Shown in pieces: positions 1-10,310 of a DNA stretch of 64,000 nt. The notes under the pieces were generated by a model. The model was given only the letters and a program-made list of their open reading frames with translations, was not told the DNA's origin and did not search any database. The position numbers were made by a program, and so were the translations under genes. The stretch lies in contig CAXAMN010001392.1 of assembly GCA_963970005.1 (NCBI GenBank), positions 357,274 to 421,273 on the forward strand, read 5' to 3'. This DNA comes from Durusdinium trenchii. Its lineage: Eukaryota; Sar; Dinophyceae; Suessiales; Symbiodiniaceae. Every line of letters begins with the position of its first letter. The stretch's first letter is position 1.

Positions 1-157
1 CGGAAAAGCAAGTTTGTTTTCTCCCCTGCCACTGTGCCAAGAGTTAAAATGACAGGTGTGAACACACACTCATGTCAGGGCTTGGCTGCCCATAATCCCA
101 AATTGCGCGCAATGACATTGCGCCTCCAATGAATTGCCCAAAAGAACCAAGAAGATC

Positions 158-388
158 TCACTTGGACTTCTTAGCCGCCGCCTTTGGCTTCTTGGACTGC
201 TTTGCAGTCTCAGCATCTGACACCTTGCGTTTAGTGGAAGCTTCGGCTGAGGTTGTCTCAGCTTTCTCACCTTTGACCTTGCTCTTTGGCTCAGAGGTGT
301 CATCACGCTTGCTCTTCTTTTTGTCCTTCTTCTTGGATCGAGTCGATCCATGAGCTGAAGAAGGAGGAGCAGCTTTGATGTTCCTCAT
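158..388 (-). CDS. C-terminal Lys/Ser-rich exon of the minus-strand gene
   Basis: This 76-codon stretch is rich in Lys, Ser, Ala and Glu, with blocks such as KKKDKKKSKRDD and AKQSKKPKAAAKKSK, and ends in a TGA at 158-160. It is a basic, probably disordered tail of the kind that binds nucleic acid or carries nuclear-localisation signals. Its composition repeats that of the exon at 5546-6520. About 400-780 on the same strand holds two more protein-like pieces: one reads NEELKKDVIGLFTSC, the other (about 640-760) contains MSSILERMNQYYKDLN. Confidence 0.55.
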   Translation of the reverse strand: MRNIKAAPPSSAHGSTRSKKKDKKKSKRDDTSEPKSKVKGEKAETTSAEASTKRKVSDAETAKQSKKPKAAAKKSK

Positions 389-3300
389 GGGCCAGAGTCA
401 GCACTCAGCAGAATGCATATCAACAACAAATTCAGCAGAAAAAAACATATACAGTATATTGCCAAAAATCCGCGATCGCGTGATGTAGTTATTCAACGTC
501 ACATCATCTTTGGTGCACGATGTAAAGAGTCCAATGACATCCTTCTTCAACTCCTCGTTTGGCCTGCAGGTGGTCGAACCAATCAGGATATACATTGCAA
601 AAAAGGTTAAAGCAATCAGCTTGCACACAAGATAGCTGTCATGCCAAGTGGCAAAGTAGGGTCCAACGACATGAAATCAGCCTGCTTGGTGTTGAGGTCT
701 TTATAGTATTGATTCATGCGCTCAAGGATGCTCGACATAGCATCACTCATCCTGTCCAGAGTCTGGCTAGGTCTTGGATCTTAAGAGCCAGTGACACAGC
801 TATTGCTGCCAAGCCACTCTTTTGCCCGAGAGCTGTTCTTGCCCTTGGCTTGCAACTTCTCCTGCGCAAAGACTATAATATAGAACATATTCCTCACCGC
901 AAAAAAGAAACTTCCAAAAGATTCCAAAAGCACAAACAAGGTATCCTGCATAGCTGAAGCAGAATCTATCTTGCGCCCCAATACATTCAGCCACTGGGGA
1001 AGAATCGAGAATGGCGAATCTGACTTCTGCAGCGTTGGGAATATCAACCTGAGACATTCCAGGGTACACATACACAGAACAGACATTTGCTCAATGTGCA
1101 AGAGGGAAACTTTTGCTTGTTTGAACCAGATCCCGATGCGGCAGCAGCAGCCAGTTTGGCAGCCTCCTGCTCCCCAAGCTGCTTTGTGGCAGCATCAGGC
1201 TCAAGGTCTGAGCCAGAATCCATCCCAGTCTCATCGAAAAGGACACCGTCTTCATCCTGGAGAGTTACTAGTGATTATGATTCCCCTGTGAAACTGCATG
1301 AATGAAAGAGGTAAGACCCATTGGTTGATCCTCAAAGGTGCCACTTGCTGACATGCTGGTCTGGTGGCCCTTCTCTGTCGAAGTGTCAAACCAATCTTCT
1401 AGGACCAGTTTGGCTTCGGGCTCGCCATGAACTTCATTGTTCCGAATCTTATTGTGTGAAGCAGCCCAGGCAAAGCTGCGCTCGACCATGCTCCTTATGT
1501 TTGGAAAGACATTGATGAAATGGGACAGACTAGATGAATTTATACTTCTCCCAAATCAGCTATGGCTCGGAGAGTATTTCATCACTTCCAACAAGCAAGT
1601 CTTCGTGACCCACTTCCCACGCTTCCCAGCACTCTTCAGCTTCTTCACCCACCGCTGAACTGCAACTTCAAGAAGTTTGAAGTCTTCATGCTTCCTAAGC
1701 AAAGCCTGGAGCTGCTCACCTAGGGCTAAGGTCGGCTCATGGGTGACCAGGAAAGATAAGATTCAACCACATATACAAGGACAAGGTACGACTTTTGTCA
1801 TTGGTGTGATACAGCTTAATCACATCCTTTGAAGCCTTGGCTTTCCCAGCGGGCTTTCCATCAGCACCCACGTAACGGCGTAGCCTTGGCATCTGGGGGG
1901 CAGGGACCTGCGGTTGGCATGGTAATCAGCACCAAGGGTATATAGACAAGGAACCGGTAGTAGTACTTGTCAAACTTGCTGGATTTGGATGAAGTCCTTT
2001 CTGAAACAGAATGTCCCAATGAGATGTCGTCATCAGAGCCAGAACCATTTTCCTGCACCTCTGCAACCTTTGGAATACCACCCTCACCATCAGGCTTGCG
2101 TTCACCTAGAGGCGCCTCAGGCTTCCGCTCATGGACAGGCTTGTCAGGCTTCCGCTCATGGACAGGCTCCTCAGGCTTGGGTTCATGGACAGGCTCCTCA
2201 GGCTTGGGTTCATGGACNNNNNNNNNNTCAGGCTTGGGTTCATGGACAGGCTCCTCAGGCTTGGGTTCATGGACTGGCTCCTGAGGCAGTGATGGGGGTT
2301 CCTGGACAGGTACTTCAACGTGAACAGGGTGCAAAGATCCAAACAGTTTGGCTTCCTCACGTGCTTGGTGCCGCCAGTAGCTGTCATACTGTGTCTCTTG
2401 TGAACCCTGACGTGCAAGACCATGTGCACCCAAACTCTGCTGCGGGTTTCCTGCAATGAATTTTCCCACTTCAGCTGCAAAGCAAGGTGCTCCTGCATTG
2501 AACGATTGTGAGGGAAAAGGAAACAATCAATTGGCAACAGTCCTGGAATTGGAGGCACAACAGGCCCAGATGTTGATGAGCCAACCTTGCCCTGTAGAGC
2601 TGCGATCCTTTGGCGCGATGCCTGCCAGCTATGCTTAAGTAAGGTTGGGGGGGGCTATCAAAACAACATCCTGTGCACCATGAATCCAGCCTCTATCTTA
2701 GCCATGATGTTTGCTTTGTGGTTCTCCGCAATAGCTATTTGCGAGGTCAATGAAGTGTCCATGGTCTCACAGCCCACCCGTAGGGTGTTGCAAGAAGACA
2801 ACCTTTCTGTAGACATACCAGAGCTTTGATCCAAGACTTGCCTACAACAGTTGGGAAATCAAAAGAACAAAACGATCATCTTGCAACCAATTGGTACACA
2901 AAAATTATTTGCGCCCGTTTGCGGAAAATTGCGGATATTTGCGCCCCTTTTGCGGAAATTTGCGGCCGTTCCCGTGTCTAGCTAACACGTGAAAGTACTG
3001 CCACGATCGATTCGGGAGCTTTCCCGCACAAGTCTCCATGCACAGCCCAATTCGGAGGCTATGCGCCGCTGCTTTCAGCGACCAAAGTGTTCAAGGCCTG
3101 CCGTTCCTCCTCAGAAACGGAAACCTAGGCACAGGTGGTTGGGTACTATATGGTACAGTAGAGGGTCCCAGCTTGCTGTTTGGCACTATATGCAACCAAA
3201 AGGCCTTCTCAACTAGCTCTTTGTTGAAGCTTTGGATAGCAGTTTGCCAAGAATCCGGCACTACCATGTACTTGTTGTTGTAGATGTAGGCCCAGGCCAA

Positions 3301-6300
3301 ATGCATTTTTGACTCAATCCAAACATCTCCTAATCGGAGTGCCTCAAAGATGGACCTGTCAGTACATGTGGAGTCTATCTTCTGCTTGGTTCGCAGCATG
3401 CATGTGAAAGGCCCCCGGCTCTCAAAGCACCTAAGGAGCTCCTTGATGAAGCCTTCCGTGTAGGCCCTGCCAAAATGTGGACATAAAGGCATGTACATGG
3501 ATTTGTGCTACAGCCAGCTGGGCTACCCACCCAGTCTTTTTCAGATTAGTTTTGTTGCCCTGGAACTTCTTCTCACCTTTCCGGACATATTTGCCTCACC
3601 GCAGTATATTTGGAGACCCCTGCATGAGCTCAACTAGTATGAGTGTTTTGTGGCCTCAAGCTAGAAAAGTAAGGGCCCGACGCGTTGATTCGAATTGAGT
3701 GTTCTTTACACAGTCTTTGGTCAAAGTTCCCTTGTCCAAACCAGCTATGAACGCACCATTTGCGAAGGTGACTGTCCGCTTGGGAGTCGGGGATCCCAAG
3801 AGCATCATCCAGAACTCTTGCCGCCATACCTGCGAGAGTGTGTGGGGCATTCCAAGGAAGATTACTATAGGAAAGTTATAGGCCCTTCTATTTGACACAC
3901 CATGGTTTTAGATCAAGAGTCGAATACATGAGGCGGGTTTGTTTTGCACCCCCCATTAAGGTTTGAAGGCGGTTGATGAGCCAGGTGGCAAAGGTAGTCA
4001 AATTGCAAAAAGCTTCCCAGCGTGGGTGTCGTTCAAGTAAAGTCTGTGATGGGTGCTCCAAAACAAAGTAGCAATGCCGTGCCACAAGAATGAAACAGAG
4101 CATCACCACCCTCAGCTGAATGGGGACATGACCAGGCTGAGGTGAGGGGTTCCAGTTTCCAATATTGAGGACAGCCAAGAATTTCAAACATATAATATCG
4201 AAAGTCTTCAATGAATATGTTTCCAGAAGACCTTGATATGCAAAGATTTCCTTCCTCTACGAAAGGGAGATGGCCCAAACCACATGGGTTGATGTAGCTT
4301 CTTTGGCTTGTTCCCCGCGCCGGCATTCCCCAACTTCCACAGTCGGGTCCCATCAGCACCAAAGACTCTTCACCAAGACAGAGGAGAGTATGTATCACCA
4401 GCCTTGGGCCACGAAACATATAGATCGAATTAGAATTCATGCGGGGCAAAAGCAGGAGAACTGTTTGTTTCTCCCTCCAAATATTCCACACTAGATGTTG
4501 CTAAGTCACAGAATTCCTGGTGGGCTGCTGAAGTCCATGAATCGGGAATCTGGTTTTAACAGCTTGTCAAAGGATGCCACGGTGTAGCCCAAAGCCATCC
4601 TGGTTGATGTGGTCCACCACCACAAGCAAAAAAGACTTCTTTGACAACTGCTTGCTTAAGGTTTCCCCCATCATGACTGGTTGACTGGTTCTGGCAAGCC
4701 ACGCTGTTTTCGTTGCTTGCGCCTCTCCACAAAAGAGGTCGACAAAGTTGTAGCGAGGCTCAACCCTAGGTAGGTTGGTGGACCAAAGCACCCCCAGGAT
4801 CACAGCTATCAAAACCTCCGGGTGCAAAACAAACGGCTTAACAGTTCAAGGTTCTTCAGGCTGTTGTTGTTTGTTCAAGCTTTTCAGCAATACACATATC
4901 TCTATATATATATATATATCCAGTGCCTTAGGTGCCCTCATCTGGGCTAAATTCATAACAATGCTCTCCATGGCTCAACGCCGGCACCCAGAAAGCTAGC
5001 TGTCACAGAAGCTGCAGAAGGTACAACCATTAACGTGCATTGTGAAACACAAAGGTCGCAAACCCAAAGAATCGCTCTAGCTCAAAGGTGAGCACAGTGG
5101 AGGGCACCTGCTCGTATGGCCCAGCCCTCAGCAGACATCCTGGACCTGCGATGGGGCTGTCAGTGATGTTCACTTCCATCCCCCATGGGTTGAGGGACGG
5201 GGTGGCTCAAGTTGTTTGTTTGGACACAGTCTTTGAAGTGAACAGACTGCTTGTACATCATTTCTTCAATCCTTTCCATTGCCCACACATGATCTAAGCA
5301 GCTAACAAATTGCCTGGGTGCTACTGCGCAACCCGGCCAGATGAGATTAGCAGCAAACACGTGAAACCCCATGCATGATGGATGCATCATGCAGAAACCC
5401 CTAAAGCAAATCACGAGGACTCACAGAGCATCAGTTGGTGGCAGCATAAGCCTGGCGTAGCCCAACCTCCCATCCCAATACCTTGGACCTAGAGAATTGA
5501 CAATTAATATCATATTATATATTAACACATATAAATACTGAACACTTGTTGGAGCTGAGTAGCTTCTTTCCCCTTTTTCTTTGCCTCGGATTCCTCCAGG
5601 CCAAGCTTGATTGCTGCCTTGTATGCCTTGTGGTATGCTGAGCTCTTTCTGCTGGCTTTTGCTTTTTTATCCTTGCTTGCTTTGTCGCTCTTGTCAGCCT
5701 TCTTGGACTTTGCACTGTCCTCAGCTACTTCCTGCGCCTTCCTCTTGTTTGTCACAGGCTTGGTCTTACTGTTTGCCTCAGTGTTTGCTTTGCATGTTTT
5801 GCTTTTGCGCCCTGCCAGTTTGCTTCGTGGCTGCCTTTTGCTTGCTGGACTTCCTGCAACCTTTCTGCCCTTAGCCTCGGTTGTGGCAGGAACACTGGAA
5901 TCCTTTGCCTCGGTTGTGGCAGGAACACTGGTTCTGGCACTGGAATCCTTGACCTTTGTTGCCTCAATGCTGGCACACCTCCTCAACCGGCGTCGCTTCT
6001 GTTGTGTGGATACCTCAGCCTCAGGCTCATTGTTGACTACCTCCGACCTGGCCTTCCTGATGCTCTTGGACTTGCGCAGGATGTTCTTGGACCTCCTCCC
6101 CTTCCCTTTAGCACTCCCCTTCCCTGTGCGGGTTGAAGCAGCCCCTCTTCGAGATTTTGTTTCCCTTTGCTTCTTGCTGCCGGTAACCCTCCCCTTTCCC
6201 TTTGACCTTTTTGTCAGGTCTTCCTGCTGTTGCGGAGATATGCATGTCAGGCCTTCAAGCACCTTTGGTCGTGTCAGTGCGGGGTGCTTTCCATCATTCT

Positions 6301-7986
6301 CCGCGGTGTATGGTTTTGTGTTAGCCCTTTGCAAAGAGCTCCCCACAGGTTCATGTGTGTCTTTCTGGTCCCGCTGAGGTGTGGAAAGTGGCTGGTCTTT
6401 GCTCTCAGGCAACGGCTCCGGGTCAGAAGTCTCTCCGAGAATCAGGGTCTTTTGGGTTAAGATGCCAGGCTCAGGCAGAGTAGGGGAGACCTCGGCCTCA
6501 TCTCCAGCATCCTGGGGCACCTGCCACAAGACACAAACTCATGGGAATATTAATTACGACAATTCCATTTAAGCTTTCACACCCCAGAGAGGCCTTGCAC
6601 AAAGCTTCAATCTCGACTTCGGGGACATTATAGGGAAGTGTGTCAAGGTTGTCGATGTCGCCAGTGGCAAGGAAAACAGCACCTGCAGAAGTTCTAGACT
6701 TATAGATTCCAATGTTCTTCCCCATACTATACCTGCCAGCCTTACATGCAAAAATAACTAAACATGAAACACTTTTCACATACATATTGTAGAACAAAGG
6801 CACTCGGGGCGGTGTGGCTTGGCGCAGGAATATTGGCATTGAGCATGGAGCATGTGTCACTCTGTTCCTTACATTGCTCCTCCAACACCTGCTGTTGAGC
6901 TTTCAGGTCCTCAATCTTAAGCCCCCATGACTGAGCCTCAGATTCCATTTCACGAAGCACGGTTTCTTCCAGCTGAAGCTCCGAGATGGTAGATTCTAGT
7001 TGTGCTGCTTCAGCCTCCAACTGCTGAAGCAACATCATCTCTTCGGTCAAAGCCTTTTCAGCAGGAAGCGGTTCAGACTCTTTGAGTTCTTCCCCAAAAA
7101 GGGACTTGGCCATGCCAATCACACTGTTGGCTGTGGGTTCTGCCACTTTCTCAGTGCTAGGCAAATCTAGCGAGCCAACAACTGTCTCTCCTTAGCGAAC
7201 ACCACTTCCACAAATCAAAACCTGTAGCTAGCCTCAGCAAATGAAAACAATATATACTAAAATGCTTCTGAAGCAACACTAGGGATCCACGGGGTGGAGG
7301 GGTGGTCAAAGAGTCTGCGGCTTTACTTTCAGGGGTTGTGTTGACTTCATCACCCCCATCATGGACAGCTTCCAATGTGCAATCTGCTGTTGCACCTGGT
7401 GAACCATCCAAGGGTAAGGGCTCAACAACTGAGTCCTCCTCTGCAGGTTCCTCTTCGCCGTCCTCACCTTCAGCATCGTCACAAAGGGCACCTGGACAAC
7501 AGCCACTGGTTTCCAAAGAGGGTGGTGAAGGGACATATGCATGCATGTATATGCTGGTGCAATTTCTGGGCCAAGCACTGGGTGAAGGTCGTTCCACTTT
7601 ACCAGGCTCTACAGGGTCCTGGAAGAAAATACAAACCCAATCACAACCCCCAGAACTGATTAAGTCTCAGAGTCCTCAGGGCCCGCATCGGTCTCATGGC
7701 CAGAACCATCAGAGCCCTCGCCATCACCTTAGGCAAGGATCTAATATGAACTATTGTTTGATGTACATCCAGATGTATATCTATTAGATGCATTGTTATT
7801 TTCATGCAAACTAGCAGCTAGCTGAAGCTTCATCTGAACCAGCTGTGTTGATAGGCAGCGGTATGCCACTCTCTATGTAGATGTTTCGCATACCTTGTTC
7901 TCGGGGATAGTGGCCTCTGCGAGCCGACCTGTTGAACAAAGATACCAGACGCTTCAGGATCCAGGCTTGGATGTGAGCTTTTGAAC
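158..7986 (-). CDS. Many-exon gene with a methyltransferase-like core (exon chain, approximate)
   Basis: Co-oriented protein-like exons run from about 7986 down to a stop at 158-160. In transcript order they encode a short basic exon, an acidic exon, a coiled coil, a Lys-rich exon, a core with DLFCGEAQAT, GPDCGSWG, EHPSQTLL and FWMMLLGSPTPKRT motifs, an aromatic-rich exon, a 9-residue tandem repeat and a Lys-rich tail. The core motif order matches a large dinoflagellate family that I know from memory and that has no assigned function. DLFCG and PDC resemble motif I and the catalytic PC motif of C5-cytosine methyltransferases, but PDC replaces PPC and EHP replaces ENV, so activity is doubtful. 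Most internal splice sites were not fixed, and more than one gene or a decayed copy is possible. The whole-gene link is inference. Confidence 0.6.
1040..1800 (-). CDS. Exon cluster with EVHG / RWVKKLK motifs, minus-strand gene
   Basis: Three protein-like pieces lie here on the minus strand. About 1680-1560 reads RWVKKLKSAGKRGKWVTKT, about 1490-1310 reads NKIRNNEVHGEPEAKLVLED, and about 1270-1110 is acidic then Ala-rich (LQDEDGVLFDETG...). The N-E-V-H-G-x-x-E-A pattern followed by V-L-E-D-x-F recurs after the DLFCG core in the dinoflagellate family as I remember it, which supports one gene. No catalytic motif is visible. Exon ends were not fixed. Confidence 0.45.
1861..2526 (-). CDS. Exon with PVHEPKPEE tandem repeats
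   Basis: The minus strand encodes a low-complexity block in which the 9-residue unit PVHEPKPEE (variants PVHERKPDK, PLGERKPDG) is repeated at least seven times. An acidic Ser-rich stretch follows, and just downstream (about 1890-1790) a basic segment reads RYVGADGKPAGKAKASKD. The block is probably a disordered linker. A 10-N gap (2218-2227) sits inside the array, so the true repeat number is unknown and the frame across the gap is not proven. Confidence 0.5.
   Translation of the reverse strand: MFPFPSQSFNAGAPCFAAEVGKFIAGNPQQSLGAHGLARQGSQETQYDSYWRHQAREEAKLFGSLHPVHVEVPVQEPPSLPQEPVHEPKPEEPVHEPKPXXXXVHEPKPEEPVHEPKPEEPVHERKPDKPVHERKPEAPLGERKPDGEGGIPKVAEVQENGSGSDDDISLGHSVSERTSSKSSKFDKYYYRFLVYIPLVLITMPTAGPCPPDAKATPLRGC
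2106..2285. repeat. 27-bp coding tandem repeat interrupted by an assembly gap
   Basis: A 27-bp unit (core CAGGCTTGGGTTCATGGA on the plus strand) is repeated in phase with the minus-strand reading frame, giving a 9-residue peptide repeat. The 10 N at 2218-2227 fall within otherwise identical units. Confidence 0.85.
2908..2968. repeat. Two-copy ~30-bp tandem repeat in an intron
   Basis: ATTTGCGCCCGTTTGCGGAA and ATTTGCGCCCCTTTTGCGGA begin two adjacent units of about 30 bp (2908 and 2938). No coding role is seen. The block sits between exons of the minus-strand gene. Confidence 0.6.
3240..3498 (-). CDS. Core exon, aromatic-rich C-terminal part
   Basis: The minus strand reads CPHFGRAYTEGFIKELLRCF, then LRLGDVWIESKMHLAWAYIY and a VPDSWQ segment. 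The W-x-E-x-K-M-H-L-x-W-x-Y-I-Y pattern is a signature I associate with the dinoflagellate family downstream of its SPTPKRT motif. Function is unknown. The order relative to the other core exons is as expected for one transcript. Confidence 0.5.
3640..3870 (-). CDS. Core exon with FWMMLLGSPTPKRT motif
   Basis: The minus strand encodes QEFWMMLLGSPTPKRTVTFA followed by IAGLDKGTLTKD. The G-S-P-T-P-K-R-T motif is highly conserved in the dinoflagellate family and in position corresponds to a late motif of the methyltransferase-like fold. The flanking frame changes imply introns on both sides. Confidence 0.55.
3950..4490 (-). CDS. Core exons with GPDCGSWG and EHPSQTLLERHPRW motifs
   Basis: The minus strand encodes LVLMGPDCGSWGMPARGTSQ and RSYINPCG (about 4375-4280), then about 100 bases downstream FVLEHPSQTLLERHPRWEAF (about 4060-4000). 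P-D-C occupies the place of the P-P-C catalytic loop of C5-methyltransferases, and E-H-P the place of the E-N-V/E-N-P motif. Two frames are used, so at least one intron separates the parts. A catalytic role is inference only. Confidence 0.55.
4567..4827 (-). CDS. Core exon with DLFCGEAQAT (SAM-binding-like motif I)
   Basis: The minus strand reads RVEPRYNFVDLFCGEAQATK, then a region that ends in INQDGFGLHRGIL. D-L-F-C-G-x-x-x-x-T resembles motif I (DLFxGxG) of cytosine-C5 methyltransferases, although the second Gly is Ala. In the dinoflagellate family this motif opens the conserved core, and here it is the upstream-most core exon. The Lys-rich exon at 5546-6520 precedes it. Confidence 0.6.
   Translation of the reverse strand: MHPEVLIAVILGVLWSTNLPRVEPRYNFVDLFCGEAQATKTAWLARTSQPVMMGETLSKQLSKKSFLLVVVDHINQDGFGLHRGIL
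4900..4918. repeat. (TA)n microsatellite
   Basis: An alternating TA run lies in an intron. No gene is seen in 4830-5150 apart from this. Confidence 0.8.
5163..5420 (-). CDS. Exon-like stretch, unknown
   Basis: The minus strand contains a protein-like run, CAVAPRQFVSCLDHVWAMER, followed by MMYKQSVHFKDCVQTN. It lies between the Lys-rich exon and the DLFCG exon of the minus-strand gene and may be an internal exon of it. No domain is recognised and the splice sites are not fixed. Confidence 0.3.
5546..6520 (-). CDS. Long Lys-rich exon with AYHKAYKAAIKLGLEESEAK motif
   Basis: An acceptor (TCTTGTGGCAG) ends at 6521 and a GT donor starts at 5545, leaving about 325 codons in one frame. The product starts acidic and Pro-rich, then becomes Lys/Arg/Ser/Ala-rich, with a repeated SSVPATTEAK unit, and ends in a short helix reading SAYHKAYKAAIKLGLEESEA. 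That helix recurs in many dinoflagellate proteins as I remember them. The exon is probably disordered, nuclear and nucleic-acid binding. The large open frame on the opposite strand is a shadow of this composition. Confidence 0.6.
6872..7156 (-). CDS. Coiled-coil exon
   Basis: After an acceptor (TTTGCCTAG) the minus strand encodes heptad-like sequence rich in Leu, Glu and Gln, such as MMLLQQLEAEAAQLESTISE and LRE...WGLKIEDLKAQQQVLEEQ. It predicts a coiled coil of about 80 residues, likely a dimerisation segment in the N-terminal half of the minus-strand gene. The donor is near 6872. Confidence 0.5.
7290..7618 (-). CDS. Acidic exon, minus-strand gene
   Basis: A strong acceptor (TTTTCTTCCAG) ends at 7619. 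The downstream frame reads DPVEPGKVERPSPSAWPRNC, then a run rich in Glu, Asp and Ala (DDAEGEDGEEEPAEEDSVVE) and a Pro/Thr-rich end. It may be split by an internal intron, because a G|GT lies after GCCP. It is a disordered acidic segment in the N-terminal region of the gene. Confidence 0.45.
7894..7986 (-). CDS. Upstream short basic exon, minus-strand gene
   Basis: Acceptor TGCCTAG and donor AAG|GTATG frame a 31-codon exon reading HIQAWILKRLVSLFNRSARR then GHYPREQ. It is helical and basic and is the most upstream exon I can support. About 7740-7640 may hold one more acidic exon. The true 5' end of the gene was not found. Confidence 0.4.
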
Positions 7987-7999
7987 CTAGGCAGAGTCG

Positions 8000-10100
8000 C
8001 GCAATCCCACACAAATTCTGTTAAGACTGAACCTACCTACCATGGCCAAACATGCACCCATGCCCATGCAACCAAAACACGTGGAAGCTCTGGCTTTCCA
8101 CGGGGTCGTGCCAGGACAAAAAGCCTTTGTACGTGTACCTCTAATTGATCCAAACATGGTCTGGTACCGATGTGCTTGAGGACAGGGATCAGAACTGTCC
8201 ATTGGAGACGACATCAGCTCTTGAAAGCCCCTTCTTTGTGTCAGCTAGGGTTAGCTTTCCCACTGCCGCCCGGTGCATAACCTCTTCCATCTCCATCCAC
8301 TCAGCCACAACATCGGTTGCCATGACCCCCACTGGCAGTAGTAGTGCACACTATACTTTCAACTTCAGCCAAATGCTATGTCAAAAAACTCTCAGGTATA
8401 TGAACGAACAACTTGCCAGCCTCAGAAACACAAACGCCAACCGGTGAGCACGAGGGAGGAGGAGCACCTTTATGGCAGAAGCAGGAAGTGGCACCTGCCA
8501 AAAGAAACTGTGAAGAATCACTTCTTCTTTAGATGGGTGAGCTGAAGTAACAACTTTCCCAGTGTTAGCACTGGCAAAGTGGAGCCTCCTCAAAGATCAA
8601 TCTTGTGATCTCCGTAGGGTGACCTTCACAGCTCAGTGTTGCCCACAAAAGGACAAAACAAATCACACCCAGAAAGCATACTACAATTAAGACATGCAGG
8701 GCATACCTGCTGGGCCAATCAAATTGTGCCACAACTCTTCATCCCATCACCGTACCTGAGGTAAATGGAGAAGGGCACCAAGCAGCTCCAGCTCTACCTC
8801 TTCAAGCGTGCACACACAAACACTCAAGGGGGCGCACGCAGGAGCTGCCACAGCTTCTAGCGTTCTAGGGTATCAAGAGGGCCACAATGGCACCGGGAAG
8901 TGGCAAAAGCTGTTTCTGCTCGTTTGCTAAGTTTCTGCTCGAGGCAGATTATTTAGAGGCAACATCTTATTTAAGCTACGAAGTTCAGCTTTTGGTATCG
9001 AAGAGCCCTAGGGGCAGAAAGTAAAGGTACGTTGGATGTTCCAGGAGTATAGTAACAAGTGCATCGCTAGTAGTAACAGGTGCCTTACTAGTGGTAACAA
9101 TGTTTGCTATTAGAATTAAGTTAAAAATAAGTAATATATAAGCTTCAATACATCTCTCCGTTTTGAGTTCGGAATTGTGGGCTCTGTGCTGACCGGGAAT
9201 CCCCACCCTAGACCGGCCACAAGCGGTGATGGCAGCCGTCCTGATACTAGACACCATACAAACATGCGGACGTGCGGACGTGGAATGACGCGGAGACACA
9301 CCATTTTTTGTGGTGCAGCCAATTTGCGCTGGTGATGGCACAAATTTGTCGTGAGCCAGCCCACAAGTGCAGGTTTTTGGCATTTTTGTATACTAATGCC
9401 CTTTGTGCCCTTTGAGTCAGTGTACAATTCGGACATGGCCCAAATCAAAGCACACTGTCGGACCGTCACTGAACTGTTGTTGTTTCAGGACCTCGAGGCA
9501 CAGGGCAAGGGCCTAGACTGGGCCTAGACAGGGCCTCGGTGATCGAGCGATTTCACGCGCCAAATCGATGACCGCGTTCACCGAAACTGCTGGGTCTGGC
9601 GGTGCAACATGCCGACGAGTCGGGTCGCGAAGAAGAGCGAGCGCGGGCCAGGCCTAAGCGCAGCAGGGAGTGGTTTGGGTAGATATGCAACCCTGGGCCT
9701 CATCAACCGAATTTCTTGTGCAGCCATGACTCTAGCTCGGTGAGGGCACCGTGAATCATCCTTTCCTCATTGAGGTATCGAATTTCAGGTTGTTGCTGCC
9801 AGACGAACACTGGATTTGACTTGTAGTATCCTGTAGTCATGAAGCCTTGTTGGACGCGAACACCCTGCGGGAGGTTTGTACAAGTATACGCAGTGAAAAA
9901 GACTGGCTTGGAGGGCGGGCAAACAGAGTTCTACCCGCCCAACAGTTGCAAGTTGCAAAAGAAAGTACTGTAATCCATGTCCCAGTGGCCCAGGGCCGCC
10001 TAAGCGGTGGTTAATAGACATCCCTTGAACTTTTCCAGGGCTTTTATGAGGGACGGCCCTGGTGTTCTTGCGACTCCCACTCATCCGCTGACCATCCCCC
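8000..10100. other. No gene recognised
   Basis: Short frames only, with no domain and no convincing splice pairs. The region may include the 5' part of the minus-strand gene. No repeats of note were seen. Confidence 0.4.
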
Positions 10101-10113
10101 CGCTTCGCTTTCC

Positions 10114-10310
10114 AGAGGACTTGAGCGACACCCCGAAGGAGTTGCAAGCCTTCTTCCGCGAGGCAACGGGATTCTCAGAAGAACGAGGTCATCGCTGCGG
10201 GGTGGGGCAGAAGGTGTTCCTCGGAGCTGCAAGCTACTAGGGTGGAGGCCATTGCTCTCAGGTTGGAGGCCGTCGCTCTTAGGCTGACATCTATTGGGTT
10301 CTTACTTCTC
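10114..10310 (+). CDS. Exon-like stretches with EAIALRLEAVALRL repeat
   Basis: After CGCTTTCCAG at 10113 the plus strand reads EDLSDTPKELQAFFREATGF. At 10236-10310, in another frame, two tandem copies of VEAIALRLEAVALRL occur (24-bp DNA units). This amphipathic repeat is common in dinoflagellate predicted proteins as I remember them. Function is unknown and the two pieces may not belong together. Confidence 0.3.

Noticed and set aside
5607..6377. 256-codon plus-strand open frame, Leu/Phe-rich
   Set aside because: It is the antisense shadow of the Lys-rich minus-strand exon; Lys and Glu codons read as Leu and Phe on the other strand.
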